Positions 8,175 through 18,927 of a DNA stretch of 64,000 bases are shown here, in pieces. The DNA is from an uncultured Isoptericola sp. Lineage in GTDB: Bacteria > Actinomycetota > Actinomycetes > Actinomycetales > Cellulomonadaceae. Each line of letters starts with the position of its first letter. Within the stretch, counting starts at the first letter, position 1. The stretch spans positions 186,001 through 250,000 of the forward strand of contig CANMFP010000004.1 in NCBI GenBank assembly GCA_947497265.1, read 5' to 3'. The notes beneath the pieces were generated by a model. The model did not search any database. It was not told where the DNA came from and worked only from the letters and a program-made list of their open reading frames with translations. Made by a program: the position numbers and the translations under genes.

Positions 8175-9401
8175 TCACGACGCCCCGACCGGTCCCGTAC
8201 CGGCCGGGGCGTCCGCCATCCCGGCACGGGAGGACTCGGACCGGCCGAACAGGCGCACCAGACCGGCCAGGACCAGGAACGTCGCCCCGAACCACACGGG
8301 CCGGCTCGCCCACCAGTCCGTGCTCCACGGCTCCGGGAGGCTCTGCCCGAGCCCCAGGAGGACCGCGCCGACGACGGCGAACATCGCGGTCAGATGCCAC
8401 AGGTAGACGGTCATGGACCGCTGCGACAACCACCGGACCGTGCTGCGGCCCGTGCTCTCGGACCACCGGGCCAGGGCGGGCCGGACCGCGAGCGCCAGGC
8501 ACACCATCGCCACGGCGTGCAGCACCACGGGCGCGGTGGGCGGCGCGAGGTTGGAGATCTCGGCTCCCGGCATCCCGATCAGGCTCGCCGGGTAGGGGCC
8601 GACGGCGATCAGTGCCGCGGCACCGGTGAGCGCGGTCACCGCACCGGTGACCAGCAGCGCCCGGCCGTGCGGCACCGCCCGGCGTCCGTCGCGGCGGTCG
8701 GTCGCGTAGGCGACGCCCGCGCCGAACGGCACGGCCCACGCGAGGAGCACGTTGGCCCCTGCCGGTCCGTCGAGACCGGCCCCGAACCGCAGGGCGTCGA
8801 CGGCGAGCGGCAGGGCCACGACGACGCCGGCCGCGCCCCACCGCCACCGGCGCCAGGCGCGCTGGAGCACAGGGGCGAGGGCCACGAGGACCACCCACAC
8901 ACCGAGGAACCACAGCGGCTGGGGCACCATCCGCACCAGGCGCCACACGGCGGCGTCGGGCACGCCGACGGCGAGCATGGCCACGACCGCCACCGCCCAC
9001 ACACCCAGGAGCACGACGACGGGCCGCGCCGCGCCCAGCAGGCTCCCGCCCAGGGCGCGCCACCAGCGGCCCGGGAGCCCGACCGTGCGCGAGCTGCGGT
9101 AGGCGGCCGCGGCACCCGCGGCGAGGAACAGCAGCGGCAGGGTCTGCAGCCAGGTCACGGTCCAGCCCGCGCCGTGGCCGAGGGCGTTGCCGATCCGCAG
9201 GGTGCTGCCGTCCCAGGTCGCCTCGGCCATCAGCCAGTGCAGCATGACGACGGCGACGATGCCGAGCGCCCGGACGGCGTCGACGAACCCGTCCCGCCCG
9301 GGCCGGCGAGGTTCGGCCCGCTCGGTTACCGCTGCCGCACTCGGGGCTGGCGCTGCCGGCGCGGGCGGCGCCTTCGGCACGAGGGTCGTGGTCTGGGTCA
9401 T
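8175..9401 (-). CDS. AT3-family membrane acyltransferase
   Basis: A 408-residue acyltransferase-3 protein with about ten transmembrane helices. It begins with the family signature FVDAVRALGIVAVVMLHW (Asp41, Arg44, His55; the His is the presumed catalytic residue). An Ala/Pro-rich cytosolic tail of about 35 residues precedes it. Such enzymes move acyl groups from cytoplasmic donors to lipids or glycans on the outer surface; the acceptor is unknown here. No SGNH domain follows, unlike the two large paralogues further along. The ATG has a weak GGAG upstream. Confidence 0.82.
   Translation of the reverse strand: MTQTTTLVPKAPPAPAAPAPSAAAVTERAEPRRPGRDGFVDAVRALGIVAVVMLHWLMAEATWDGSTLRIGNALGHGAGWTVTWLQTLPLLFLAAGAAAAYRSSRTVGLPGRWWRALGGSLLGAARPVVVLLGVWAVAVVAMLAVGVPDAAVWRLVRMVPQPLWFLGVWVVLVALAPVLQRAWRRWRWGAAGVVVALPLAVDALRFGAGLDGPAGANVLLAWAVPFGAGVAYATDRRDGRRAVPHGRALLVTGAVTALTGAAALIAVGPYPASLIGMPGAEISNLAPPTAPVVLHAVAMVCLALAVRPALARWSESTGRSTVRWLSQRSMTVYLWHLTAMFAVVGAVLLGLGQSLPEPWSTDWWASRPVWFGATFLVLAGLVRLFGRSESSRAGMADAPAGTGPVGAS
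8179..8213. terminator. Strong GC-rich hairpin at the convergent gene ends
   Basis: A 15-bp stem (8179-8193 with 8199-8213, one G-U pair) has a 5-nt loop. It lies at the very 3' end of the AT3 coding region and 24 bp after the lipoprotein stop, so it can end transcription from the plus strand and possibly both strands. Confidence 0.6.
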
Positions 9402-9496
9402 GACAGGCTCCGCAGGTCGAGGTCGTGGTGACCCCTCCAGCCTGCTGACCTGCGGCGACGCGGACCATGGGTGGTTCCCCCGGTCTTCGCGCCGAG

Positions 9497-9520
9497 AACC
9501 CCCGAAAGATCTCGGGGGTT
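9497..9520 (-). terminator. Terminator of the histidine kinase/response regulator operon
   Basis: The stem AACCCCCGA/TCGGGGGTT (9 bp) has a 6-nt loop and lies 4 bp beyond the response-regulator stop on the minus strand. The arm ends in A/T pairs, giving a short U-containing tail. Confidence 0.6.
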
Positions 9521-9524
9521 GTCC

Positions 9525-10250
9525 CTACTCGGGGCTCTGCGCAGAGATGCCGAGGTGCCGCAGCACGGCGAGCACCCGGCGGTGGTCGGCGGCGTCCTGC
9601 GGGAGGTCCAGCTTGGCGAAGATCGATGCGACGTTCTTCTCCACCGCGCCGTACGACAGGAAGAGCAGCTCCGCGATCGCACCGTTGGACCGCCCCTGGG
9701 CCATCAGGTCCAGGACCTCCCGCTCCCGACCGGTGAGCCGGGACAGCCCGTCGTCGCCGGACGACGCTCCCATGAGCTGGGAGACCACCTCGGGGTCGAG
9801 CACGGTCTGGCCGTCCGCGATGCGCACCAGGGCGTCCAGGAAGTCACCCACGTCCGCGACCCGGTCCTTGAGCAGGTAGCCCACGCCGCGCGAGCTCCCG
9901 GCGAGCAGGCGTCCCGCATAGCGGGTCTCGACGTACTGGCTGAAGAGCAGCACGCCGAGGCCCGGATGGTCGCCACGGAGGGCGAGCGCGGTGCGCAGCC
10001 CTTCGTCGGTGAAGGTGGGCGGCATGCGGATGTCGACGACGACGACGTCGGGCAGCTCGCCCGCGTCGTGCTGCAGCGCGACCTCCCGTTCGAGCGCGGC
10101 GCCGTCGGCCACCGCGGCGACGACCGTGTGGCCGCGTCGCTCGACGAGCGCCGCGAGGCCGTCCCGCAGGACGGCGGAGTCCTCCGCGATCGCGACGCGC
10201 AGGTGCGGAGCCGGGGGCGTCGGACGGCGCGAGCCCGGTCCGGCGCTCAC
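9525..10250 (-). CDS. LuxR-family (NarL-type) response regulator
   Basis: A 241-residue response regulator. The receiver domain has acidic residues AEDSAVLRD near residues 22-30 and the phospho-acceptor Asp73 in VVVVDIRMPP. The C-terminal LuxR helix-turn-helix begins LTGREREVLDLMAQGRSN and contains the GAVEKNVASIFAKL recognition region. The GTG start overlaps the kinase TGA by 4 bp, so kinase and regulator form a translationally coupled pair. The target genes cannot be deduced; the adjacent AT3 acyltransferase is a possible candidate by position only. Confidence 0.9.
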   Translation of the reverse strand: MSAGPGSRRPTPPAPHLRVAIAEDSAVLRDGLAALVERRGHTVVAAVADGAALEREVALQHDAGELPDVVVVDIRMPPTFTDEGLRTALALRGDHPGLGVLLFSQYVETRYAGRLLAGSSRGVGYLLKDRVADVGDFLDALVRIADGQTVLDPEVVSQLMGASSGDDGLSRLTGREREVLDLMAQGRSNGAIAELLFLSYGAVEKNVASIFAKLDLPQDAADHRRVLAVLRHLGISAQSPE

Positions 10251-11608
10251 GAGCGTGGCCGGGTGGGTGTCGCCGGGCGGGTGTGAGTGGGCAGCAGCAC
10301 GCTGACCACCGTAGGCCCGCCGACAGGGCTGGACAGGTCGAGGGTGCCGTCGACGGCCCGGACGCGGTCGATCAGGCCGGCCAGCCCGGTGCGGTGCCCG
10401 CTGCCGTCCGGTGCGACGACGGCGCCGCCCCGGCCGTCGTCGCGCACGCGGACCCGCAGACCGTCGGCCGTGCGCTGGACCATCACGTAGGCGCCCGAGG
10501 CCTCGGCGTGCTTGACGACGTTGGTCACCAGCTCGGCGACCGTGTAGTAGGCGATGGACTCCACCGCCGGGGCGAGCCGGCCGCCTGCCTCCACGTCCGG
10601 GTCGACGTCGACCGTCACCGGCAGCGCCGCCCGCGCCCCCAGCGTCTCCAGCGCCACGGCGAGGCCGCTGTCCAGGGCGGGCGGGTGGATGCCGCGGGCG
10701 ATCTCGCGGAGCTCGGCCAGCGCCTCCTTGGTGGAGTCGTGGGCGGTGCCGACCAGGTCCTCGGCCAGGGTGACGTCGTCGCCGCCGCCCGAGAGCAGGT
10801 CCCGTGCCTCGCCGAGCTGCATGGCCACCGCGACGAGGCGCGCCTGCGTGCCGTCGTGCAGGTCCCGCTCGATGCGACGCAGGCGGTCGTCGGCGTCCTC
10901 GACGACACCGGCCCGGGTGCGCTCGAGCTCGGTGACGCGCAGGCTCGCGCGCGTCGGGCCGAGCAGGGCACCGGCCAGGAGGCGGACGAGGGCGACGAAC
11001 GGCGCCTGGACCAGCGACCAGAGGAAGAACAGCACCACCCCGGCCACGACGAGGGGCACCTGCCGGGCCGGGGTGTCGGCGAACCAGTACCAGTCCCCCG
11101 CCATGATCGAGAAGCCGCGGTGCATCGTGCCGTCCGGCGCCTCCTGCAGCGGGAGCACCCACGACCAGGCCCAGTGGGTCATGCTGCCCAGCGCCGCGAC
11201 CAGGAACACGGTGGAGACCACGAAGGACGCGAGGGACAGCGGGAACGTCGTCACCATGTACAGGATCGCGCGCCATCCCGTGGCGTCGCCGGCCGTGCTG
11301 CCGAGCCGACGCCAGAACCCTCGGCGCGGCTGCCGGGGTGCGGGATCGGCGATCTCCATGTCGAGGAAGCGGCGTGCCATCCGCCGGTACATCCCGCCCC
11401 AGCCGCGCGCCCCGAGCACGAGACCGCCCGCGACGAACAGCCCCACGACCGTCGCCGCGAGCCCGACCGTCAGCACGGTGGTGAGCACCGCGTAGGCGAG
11501 CGCGAACGGGGCGAGCGGCAGGGCGAGCCAGAGGAATCCGTAGGCGCGCCAGGTGCGCCGCGCGAACGGCGCCGTGCGGAACCGCGGGGCAGGCGTGAGG
11601 GTGGTCAT
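10247..11608 (-). CDS. Sensor histidine kinase (NarL/DesK type)
   Basis: A 453-residue kinase with four or more membrane helices in the first 230 residues. The HisKA_3 dimerisation helix is IERDLHDGTQARLVAV (phospho-accepting His251), followed by the ATPase domain with N-box ELVTNVVKHAEAS and G-box DDGRGG. No periplasmic sensor domain is evident, so it may sense membrane state directly. It is transcribed with the response regulator downstream. A GGGAGG Shine-Dalgarno sequence precedes the ATG. Confidence 0.9.
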   Translation of the reverse strand: MTTLTPAPRFRTAPFARRTWRAYGFLWLALPLAPFALAYAVLTTVLTVGLAATVVGLFVAGGLVLGARGWGGMYRRMARRFLDMEIADPAPRQPRRGFWRRLGSTAGDATGWRAILYMVTTFPLSLASFVVSTVFLVAALGSMTHWAWSWVLPLQEAPDGTMHRGFSIMAGDWYWFADTPARQVPLVVAGVVLFFLWSLVQAPFVALVRLLAGALLGPTRASLRVTELERTRAGVVEDADDRLRRIERDLHDGTQARLVAVAMQLGEARDLLSGGGDDVTLAEDLVGTAHDSTKEALAELREIARGIHPPALDSGLAVALETLGARAALPVTVDVDPDVEAGGRLAPAVESIAYYTVAELVTNVVKHAEASGAYVMVQRTADGLRVRVRDDGRGGAVVAPDGSGHRTGLAGLIDRVRAVDGTLDLSSPVGGPTVVSVLLPTHTRPATPTRPRS

Positions 11609-11709
11609 GGTGCCATCCTCCCGACCGGCAGCGGCTGCTGCCCAGGGTGTGTGCCGCCGTCGTGCCCGGGGGCTACCCCCCGCAACCTCCCCCCGCAACC
11701 AGGTGGGGG

Positions 11710-13266
<1,557 letters not shown>

Positions 13267-13411
13267 GGGTGCCTCCTGGGGACGTGTCGGTGCTGTCGCG
13301 CGCTGGGGGCTCCCGTCGGCGCTGTGGGCGCACCTCGAAGGGCGCCCACGTCCCAGGGTAGTAGGTCGGACCCACGCTTGCCCCGGGCTCGAATGTTATC
13401 GATTCGTGATC

Positions 13412-13417
13412 TATGGT
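13412..13417 (+). promoter_or_regulatory. -10 box TATGGT fixing a leaderless start at 13425
   Basis: TATGGT is followed by CGATCAG (7 nt) and the ATG at 13425. The alternative ATG at 13413 lies inside this -10 box and would not be transcribed. Confidence 0.55.
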
Positions 13418-13424
13418 CGATCAG

Positions 13425-14654
13425 ATGACCTCGACGCCCCAGACGACTCAGACGGCGCAGCGCAAGCACCTGCTGGACGTGCTCCGGTTCGGTGCGGCGT
13501 TCGCCGTCGTGGTCTACCACTTCACGGCCACGCCGACCGCGAGCCAGTACTGGGGCACCGAGGTCAGCACACTCTTCGAAGGGCTCAACCAGGTCTCCCG
13601 CTACGGATGGCTGGCGGTCGAGGCGTTCTTCGTCATCAGCGGGTTCGCGATCCTGTGGTCGAGCCAGGGACGCACGCCGGCACAGTTCACCGGCTCGCGC
13701 GCGGGACGCCTCTACCCCGGGCTGTGGGCCTGCGTGCTGGCCACCGCCGTCCTCCAGACGTTCTGGTCCGGCGGCCGTGAGCTCAGCCTCCGCGACACGC
13801 TCCTCAACCTCACCATGGCGCCGGACGTCTTCGGCGCGGAGCTCTCGCAGGTCGTCTACTGGACCCTGCTCGTGGAGCTCAAGTTCTACGTGCTCGTCGG
13901 GGTGCTCATGCTCTTCGGCGCGCTGACCCGGGTCCGCGCCCTGACCCTGGCGCTCGCCTGGCCCGCGGCCGGGATGCTGGTCCAGGGCTTCGGCTACCCG
14001 GAGGTCGCCGAGCACCTCGTGGTACGCCACTCCGTCTACTTCGGCATCGGGATGGTCCTGTTCTTGCTCTGGCAGGACGTGACGGCCCACCGCGACCGGA
14101 CCGTGCCCGACGGCGTCGCTCGCCGCGCGCTCCTCGTCGACCTCGGCGCGCTCGCGCTCCTCCTCGGCCTCTCCGTGGACCGCGTCACGACCTCCGCCCA
14201 CCAGGCGAGCGGCCTGCAGGGCGTGCCCGTCCACGGCGGCGTCGCCGTGGCGGTGCTCCTCGCCGTCGTCGGCGCCGTCTGGCTCGCCGTGCAGCCGTGG
14301 GCCACGCTCCACAACCGGCACCTCGCGGCGCTGTGCGTCCTGGCCGGCGCGCTCACGTATCCGCTGTACCTGGTGCACACCCAGTTCGGCTGGGCCGTCA
14401 CGGAGCTGCTGAGCAGCAACGGCTACGGCACCTGGACCGCGCTGACCGCCGCGACCGCCGTCTCGATGCTGCTGGCCGCGGCCATCTACTACGCCGTGGA
14501 GCGGCCGTTCGCGACGCGACTGCGCCGCGCCGTGACCAGCGCCCTGACCCCTGATCTGGCTCGACGTCCGCTGACACCGAGGGTCCCTGACGACAGCGTG
14601 CACCACGGCCGCGACGCGATCGCCCAGGTGCAGCAGTCGCGGGTGGCTGCCTGA
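13425..14654 (+). CDS. AT3-family membrane acyltransferase
   Basis: A 409-residue acyltransferase-3 protein with about ten membrane helices. The signature HLLDVLRFGAAFAVVVYHF places Asp18, Arg21 and His32 near the N-terminus, and EAFFVISGFAILWSS is the second conserved motif. No SGNH domain is present. It probably O-acylates an envelope glycan or lipid. The ATG at 13425 is chosen over the one 12 nt upstream because of the TATGGT box; neither has a Shine-Dalgarno sequence. The gene is convergent with the betaine transporter genes across a strong terminator. Confidence 0.82.
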   Translation: MTSTPQTTQTAQRKHLLDVLRFGAAFAVVVYHFTATPTASQYWGTEVSTLFEGLNQVSRYGWLAVEAFFVISGFAILWSSQGRTPAQFTGSRAGRLYPGLWACVLATAVLQTFWSGGRELSLRDTLLNLTMAPDVFGAELSQVVYWTLLVELKFYVLVGVLMLFGALTRVRALTLALAWPAAGMLVQGFGYPEVAEHLVVRHSVYFGIGMVLFLLWQDVTAHRDRTVPDGVARRALLVDLGALALLLGLSVDRVTTSAHQASGLQGVPVHGGVAVAVLLAVVGAVWLAVQPWATLHNRHLAALCVLAGALTYPLYLVHTQFGWAVTELLSSNGYGTWTALTAATAVSMLLAAAIYYAVERPFATRLRRAVTSALTPDLARRPLTPRVPDDSVHHGRDAIAQVQQSRVAA

Positions 14655-14690
14655 CGTCCCCTCGCCACGGCGGGACCAGGAGGCCGAGGA

Positions 14691-14739
14691 ACGACAGAGC
14701 GCCCGTCCCGGACGTCATCCGGGACGGGCGCTCCGTCGT
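14691..14739. terminator. Bidirectional terminator between AT3 and betaine-binding protein genes
   Basis: The 16-bp perfect stem 14697-14712 / 14718-14733 has a 5-nt loop and is extended by a further ACGAC/GTCGT pairing across one mismatch. It lies in the 126-bp gap between convergent genes. Confidence 0.75.
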
Positions 14740-14780
14740 GCTCGGGTGCTGCGTTGCAGCGACGCCTCACGTGGTGAGGA

Positions 14781-15710
14781 TCAGCCCTCGAACGCGGGGA
14801 TCACGTCGGGGTTGGCCTCGAGCCAGGCCTCGACGCCGGCGGCCGGGTCGTCCGGGTGCTGGTTGACGACCGAGTCCTCCAGGGCGCCGTACTGCGCGTC
14901 GTCCAGCTTGATCTGCGAGATCCAGTCGGCGACCTCGGGGTGGTCCTCCGCGAAGCCGTCGGTGCCGAGGAAGTGCAGGCCCTCGGCCTCGCCGAGCGCA
15001 CCCTCCGGGTCCTCGAGGGTCTTGACCGGGTAGGACGCGTTCGCCCAGAACGGCTGCCACAGCGTGACGAGGATGTCCTCCTCGTTCTCGGTGGCCTGCT
15101 CCAGCTCGGTGAGCATCGCCGTCGTGGAGGACGTCTGCAGCTCGTAGCCCGCCTCGTCCAGACCGTAGGTCGGGATGACGTTGTCCTGCACGGCCGCCGT
15201 CAGGCCGGCGCCCGGCTCGATGCCCGTGATGGTGCCGTCGAACATCTCGGCGTTGTCCGCGAGCTCGGCGATCGAGTCGATCTCGGTGTACTCCGGCACC
15301 GCCAGCGTCAGCTTGGCGTTGTCGTAGTAGGTTCCGAGGTCCTCGATGGAGTCGCCGTACTCCTCCATGTACTGGGCGTGCGTCACGTCGGGCCAGGCCG
15401 ACGGGTACATGTCGACGTCACCCTCGGCGAGCGCCGTGTAGAGCAGGCCGGCATCCTGGACGTCCTGGTGCTCGACCGTGTACCCGGCCTCCGAGAGCAC
15501 GTTGTCCAGCAGGTAGGCGGTGCTCAGACCGTCGGTCCACGACGGGATGTAGCCGAGGTTGATGGTCTTGCCGCCCTCGGCGGTCTCGTCACCGCCGGCT
15601 CCGGTGTCGGTGCCCTCGTCCGAGCCGCACGCGGTGAGGGTCAGGCCCAGCGCGGCGGCGGAGATGATCGCGACGCCCTGGCGGCGGAAGTTCTTGCGGT
15701 GGGTGCTCAT
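14781..15710 (-). CDS. Glycine betaine-type ABC transporter substrate-binding lipoprotein
   Basis: A 309-residue periplasmic-type binding protein (OpuAC family). The signal peptide ends in lipobox LTAC (Cys28), so it is tethered to the outer membrane face. The mature protein opens INLGYIPSWTDGLSTAYLL and contains the Trp/Tyr-rich positions (VTLWQPFWANASYPVKTL) expected for a quaternary-amine cage. The start at 15710 has AAGGAG 7 nt upstream; an upstream ATG in the same frame lacks this. It is the last gene of the ATPase-permease-binding protein operon for osmoprotectant uptake. Confidence 0.9.
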   Translation of the reverse strand: MSTHRKNFRRQGVAIISAAALGLTLTACGSDEGTDTGAGGDETAEGGKTINLGYIPSWTDGLSTAYLLDNVLSEAGYTVEHQDVQDAGLLYTALAEGDVDMYPSAWPDVTHAQYMEEYGDSIEDLGTYYDNAKLTLAVPEYTEIDSIAELADNAEMFDGTITGIEPGAGLTAAVQDNVIPTYGLDEAGYELQTSSTTAMLTELEQATENEEDILVTLWQPFWANASYPVKTLEDPEGALGEAEGLHFLGTDGFAEDHPEVADWISQIKLDDAQYGALEDSVVNQHPDDPAAGVEAWLEANPDVIPAFEG

Positions 15711-15768
15711 GGGTGAGCTCCTTCCGTGTCGGTGGATGGTGTCCTGGAGCAAGGTGGGGTGCGGCGGT

Positions 15769-16695
15769 TCAGACCGCGCCAGCGGTGGCGGCTCGAGCGC
15801 CGTCGCCCTTCCGGCTGCTGAGGATGGCGACCAGCGACCGGCCCGTGGGCTGGCCGATGGCGCCGGTGAGGCGGTCGAGGAAGATCGCGAGGATCACGAC
15901 GGACAGGCCGCCCTCGACCCCGAGCGGGACGTTGAGCGTGGAGATTGACGACACGACCACGCCACCGAGGCCCCCGGCGCCGACGATGCCGGCCACGACC
16001 GCCATCGACAGGGCCAGCATGATGACCTGGTTGACGCCGGCCATGATGGTGGGCAGGCCCAGCGGGAGCTGGATGCCGCCCAGGATCTGCCGCGGGGTGC
16101 CCCCGAACGCCTCCCCGGCCTCGACGGTCTCGGAGTCGACCTGACGGATGCCCAGCTCGGTGAGCCGGACCCCGGGCGGCAGCGCGAACACGATGGTCGC
16201 GCACACGCCGGGGACGACGCCGATCCCGAAGAAGACCACGACGGGGACCAGGTAGACGAAGGCCGGCATGGTCTGCATGAAGTCCAGCACCGGCCGGATG
16301 AAGGCGCTGACGGTGTCGTTGCGGGCGGCGAGGATACCGACCGGGACGGCGATGACGACCGCGATGACGGTCGCGACCAGCACGAGGCTGAGCGTCTCCA
16401 TCGCGGGTTCCCACATCTCCATGCTGATGATGAGCAGCATGCCGACGAGCGTGAAGACCGCGAGCCCCCAGGACCGCACGAGCAGCGCGAGCAGGGTGAA
16501 CACGGCGACCATGATCAGCGGCGCGGGGAGCAGCAGCAGATCGGTGATGCCGTCGATGAGGAACGACATCACGGCGGTGATGGCGTCCAGGAGCCACTCG
16601 AGGTTGTCGTTGATCCAGTCGATACCGCTGTCAACGGCTTCACCGATGGGTACCTTCGGGATGGTCGCGCCGTCGGGGGTGGACATCGGCAACAT
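15769..16695 (-). CDS. Glycine betaine-type ABC transporter permease
   Basis: A 308-residue permease of the OpuAB/ProW type with about six to seven helices. The binding-protein-dependent transport loop GEAFGGTPRQILGGIQLPLG contacts the ATPase. The region MLVATVIAVVIAVPVGILAARND-like is preserved (VIAVVIAVPVGILAARND). The ATG at 16695 overlaps the ATPase TGA as TGATG and has AGGAG at 7 nt; a GTG one codon upstream is possible. It forms the membrane channel of the osmoprotectant importer with its two neighbours. Confidence 0.9.
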   Translation of the reverse strand: MLPMSTPDGATIPKVPIGEAVDSGIDWINDNLEWLLDAITAVMSFLIDGITDLLLLPAPLIMVAVFTLLALLVRSWGLAVFTLVGMLLIISMEMWEPAMETLSLVLVATVIAVVIAVPVGILAARNDTVSAFIRPVLDFMQTMPAFVYLVPVVVFFGIGVVPGVCATIVFALPPGVRLTELGIRQVDSETVEAGEAFGGTPRQILGGIQLPLGLPTIMAGVNQVIMLALSMAVVAGIVGAGGLGGVVVSSISTLNVPLGVEGGLSVVILAIFLDRLTGAIGQPTGRSLVAILSSRKGDGARAATAGAV

Positions 16696-17954
16696 CACTG
16701 TGCTCCTGCGGAGTCGAGGACGGGCTCGCCGTCGGTGGGACCGTCGTCCACGCCGTCGGCCGGGCTGGCGGCGCTCTCCGTGCTCGGCACGGCGAGCGCG
16801 CTGAGCAGCGTCACCCGCGGGATGACGCCGTCCAGGCGACCCTCCGCGCCGACCACGGCCAGCGGCGCCCTGGTGGCCGCGGCGTACTGGAACAGCTCCG
16901 CCAGCGGCGTGTCCGGGGCGACCTGGGCCACGGTCTCGTCGCTGACCGGCAGCCTGTCGCTGCCCAGACGGACCGCGTCGGCGACGTCCTGCTCCCACAC
17001 GATGCCGAGGACCCGACGGTCGCGGCCGGTCACGAGCAGGGAGGAGACCTGGTGCTCGCGCATCAGCTTGTGCGCGGCCTTCGGGCCGGACTCCGGGCCG
17101 ACCACGGCGACGGGACGCTCCATCACGTCGCCCGCGGAGAGCACGCGCGACCGGTCGACGTCCGCGACGAACTGCGCGACGTAGTCGGTGGCCGGCTCGT
17201 TGAGGATCTGTTCGCTGGTGCCCACCTGGACGATCCGGCCGTCACGCATCATCGCGATGCGGTCACCGAGGCGCATGGCCTCGTTGAGGTCGTGGGTGAT
17301 GAAGAGGATCGTCTTGCCCAGCTCCGCCTGGAGCTCGAGGAGCTGGTCCTGCATCTCCTTGCGGATAAGCGGGTCCAGGGCGCTGAACGCCTCGTCCATC
17401 AGCATGATGTCGGTGCCGGCCGCGAGTGCCCGGGCGAGCCCGACGCGCTGGCGCATGCCGCCGGAGAGCTCGGACGGCAGCGAGCCGCCCCAGCCCTTGA
17501 GGCCGACCATGGCCAGCGACTCCTCGGCGCGCGCCTCGCGCTCGGCCTTGCTCACCCCGCGCAGCTTCAGCGGGTAGGCGGCGTTCTCGCCGACGGTGCG
17601 GTGCGGCAGCAGGGCGAAGTGCTGGAACACCATGCTCACCTTGGTCCGGCGCACCTCGCGCAGGCCGGCGGCGGACAGGTGCGTGACGTCCTGGCCGTCG
17701 ATGCGCATGACACCGTCGGTCGGTTCCAGCAGGCCGTTGACCATGCGGATCAGCGTCGACTTGCCGGACCCCGACAGACCCATCACCACGAAGATCTCGC
17801 CCGGCGCCACGTCGAACGTCGCGTCGATGACGGCGGGGGTCAGGCCTTCCTTGCGTAGCTGCGCGCGGTCCGCGCCCTCGTTCAGCATGCGGACACCGCG
17901 CTGCGGCCGGCGTCCGAAGATCTTTGTCAGGCCACTTGCCTCGATGGCTGGCAC
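16695..17954 (-). CDS. Glycine betaine-type ABC transporter ATP-binding protein with CBS domains
   Basis: A 419-residue ATPase (OpuAA/ProV type). It has Walker A GLSGSGKST, signature LSGGMRQRVGLARAL, Walker B IMLMDEAFSALDP and the switch His in FITHDLNEA. The C-terminal 150 residues form tandem CBS domains (DVMERPVAVVGPE, HQVSSLLVTGRDRRVLG), which in this family sense ionic strength or nucleotides and gate transport. The GTG at 17954 has GGGAG upstream. The first 50 residues include an IFGRRPQRGVRML stretch typical of ProV. It is the first gene of the uptake operon. Confidence 0.92.
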   Translation of the reverse strand: MPAIEASGLTKIFGRRPQRGVRMLNEGADRAQLRKEGLTPAVIDATFDVAPGEIFVVMGLSGSGKSTLIRMVNGLLEPTDGVMRIDGQDVTHLSAAGLREVRRTKVSMVFQHFALLPHRTVGENAAYPLKLRGVSKAEREARAEESLAMVGLKGWGGSLPSELSGGMRQRVGLARALAAGTDIMLMDEAFSALDPLIRKEMQDQLLELQAELGKTILFITHDLNEAMRLGDRIAMMRDGRIVQVGTSEQILNEPATDYVAQFVADVDRSRVLSAGDVMERPVAVVGPESGPKAAHKLMREHQVSSLLVTGRDRRVLGIVWEQDVADAVRLGSDRLPVSDETVAQVAPDTPLAELFQYAAATRAPLAVVGAEGRLDGVIPRVTLLSALAVPSTESAASPADGVDDGPTDGEPVLDSAGAQ

Positions 17955-18224
17955 ATTTCTCCCGGGTCGGGGACAGTCTGCTGCCGTCGGGACCGCCGGT
18001 GGACGTGCCCGAGCGGGTGGTGAACCCGCGCCCGCGGCTCGCGCCGCGAGTCGACATTCACGTTCTTTGCACGAGCGTAGGCCACACCTCTGAGGGTCCT
18101 GCACGAATTCACCCGGTCCCCCGATGATCTTTATCACCATGTGACCAAATCAGGGAGATCGACCACACTTTGGGGTTCAGATATCCCAGATATCGCCCGT
18201 GATGACCGTCGCCGACGGCACCCA

Positions 18225-18230
18225 TAGAGT
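18225..18230 (+). promoter_or_regulatory. -10 box TAGAGT for a leaderless start at 18238
   Basis: TAGAGT is followed by 7 nt and an in-frame GTG at 18238. The upstream GTG/ATG codons at 18199-18204 lie before this promoter. A direct repeat AGATATC (18179-18185 and 18189-18195) sits just upstream and could be an operator. Confidence 0.5.
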
Positions 18231-18237
18231 GACCTGC

Positions 18238-18927
18238 GTGCACCGCGACCGCCTCCACCTGCGCCTCATGCTGGCGCTGACGTTCTCCACCGGCATCGCC
18301 GACGCCGTCGGCTACCTGGGCCTGGACCGGGTATTCACGGGGAACATGACCGGCAACATCGTCATCCTGGGCATGGCGCTCGCCGGGGCGGACGACCTGC
18401 CCGTCGTCGGCCCGCTGCTCGCCTTCGCGACCTTCCTGGCCGGCGCCGCCCTCGGCGGGCTGGTGGTGCGCTCGGAGGACGTCGGCTGGACGGGACGCAC
18501 GACGGTCCTGTTCGGCGTCGTCGGCGCGCTGCTGGTCTCGATCTCCGTGGCGCTGGCGGTGTTCGACGGCGGCATGCCGTACGGCGTCCAGCTCGCCGTC
18601 ACCGGTTCCCTCGCCGGCGCGATGGGCCTGCAGGCCGCCACGGCCCGGCACCTGGCCGTCAAGGAGATCACCACCGTGGTGGTGACCAGCGCCATCACCG
18701 GCCTGGCGATGGACTCGCGCCTCGTCGGGGGGCACGGCAGGCACGTCCGACGGCGCATCGCCGCGATCGCGCTGATCGGTGCGGGGGCGTGCGCCGGCGC
18801 CTTCCTGCTGCAGGTGCACGTGGCCTGGGGCGTCGGCCTCGCGGCGGCCATCACCCTGGCGGTCACGGTGCTCGGCCACACCGGCGGCCGCACCACGACC
18901 GACGGCACCTCGGACGGCCGGCCATGA
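18238..18927 (+). CDS. YoaK family (DUF1275) membrane protein
   Basis: A 229-residue integral membrane protein with about six helices and the DUF1275 pattern: TFSTGIADAVGYLGLDRVFTGNMTGNIV near the start and a GLQAATARHLAVKEITTVVVT region in the middle. The function of the family is unknown; a transporter role is often assumed. The frame opens 39 nt earlier at 18199, but a TAGAGT box 7 nt before the GTG at 18238 favours this shorter form. The TGA overlaps the next ATG by 4 bp, so it is co-translated with the gamma-glutamyltransferase gene. Confidence 0.78.
   Translation: MHRDRLHLRLMLALTFSTGIADAVGYLGLDRVFTGNMTGNIVILGMALAGADDLPVVGPLLAFATFLAGAALGGLVVRSEDVGWTGRTTVLFGVVGALLVSISVALAVFDGGMPYGVQLAVTGSLAGAMGLQAATARHLAVKEITTVVVTSAITGLAMDSRLVGGHGRHVRRRIAAIALIGAGACAGAFLLQVHVAWGVGLAAAITLAVTVLGHTGGRTTTDGTSDGRP

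Noticed and set aside
13267-13411. Possible SAH riboswitch upstream of ahcY
   Set aside because: The conserved SAH riboswitch core could not be found in the 145 bp before the gene on the minus strand. Only a Shine-Dalgarno sequence is clear.
13413-13424. ATG at 13413 as start of the AT3 acyltransferase
   Set aside because: It falls inside the TATGGT promoter box that precedes the better-spaced ATG at 13425.
17955-18237. A riboswitch in the leader of the betaine transporter operon
   Set aside because: Several short GC-rich stems can be drawn, but no known riboswitch core was recognised, so no claim is made.
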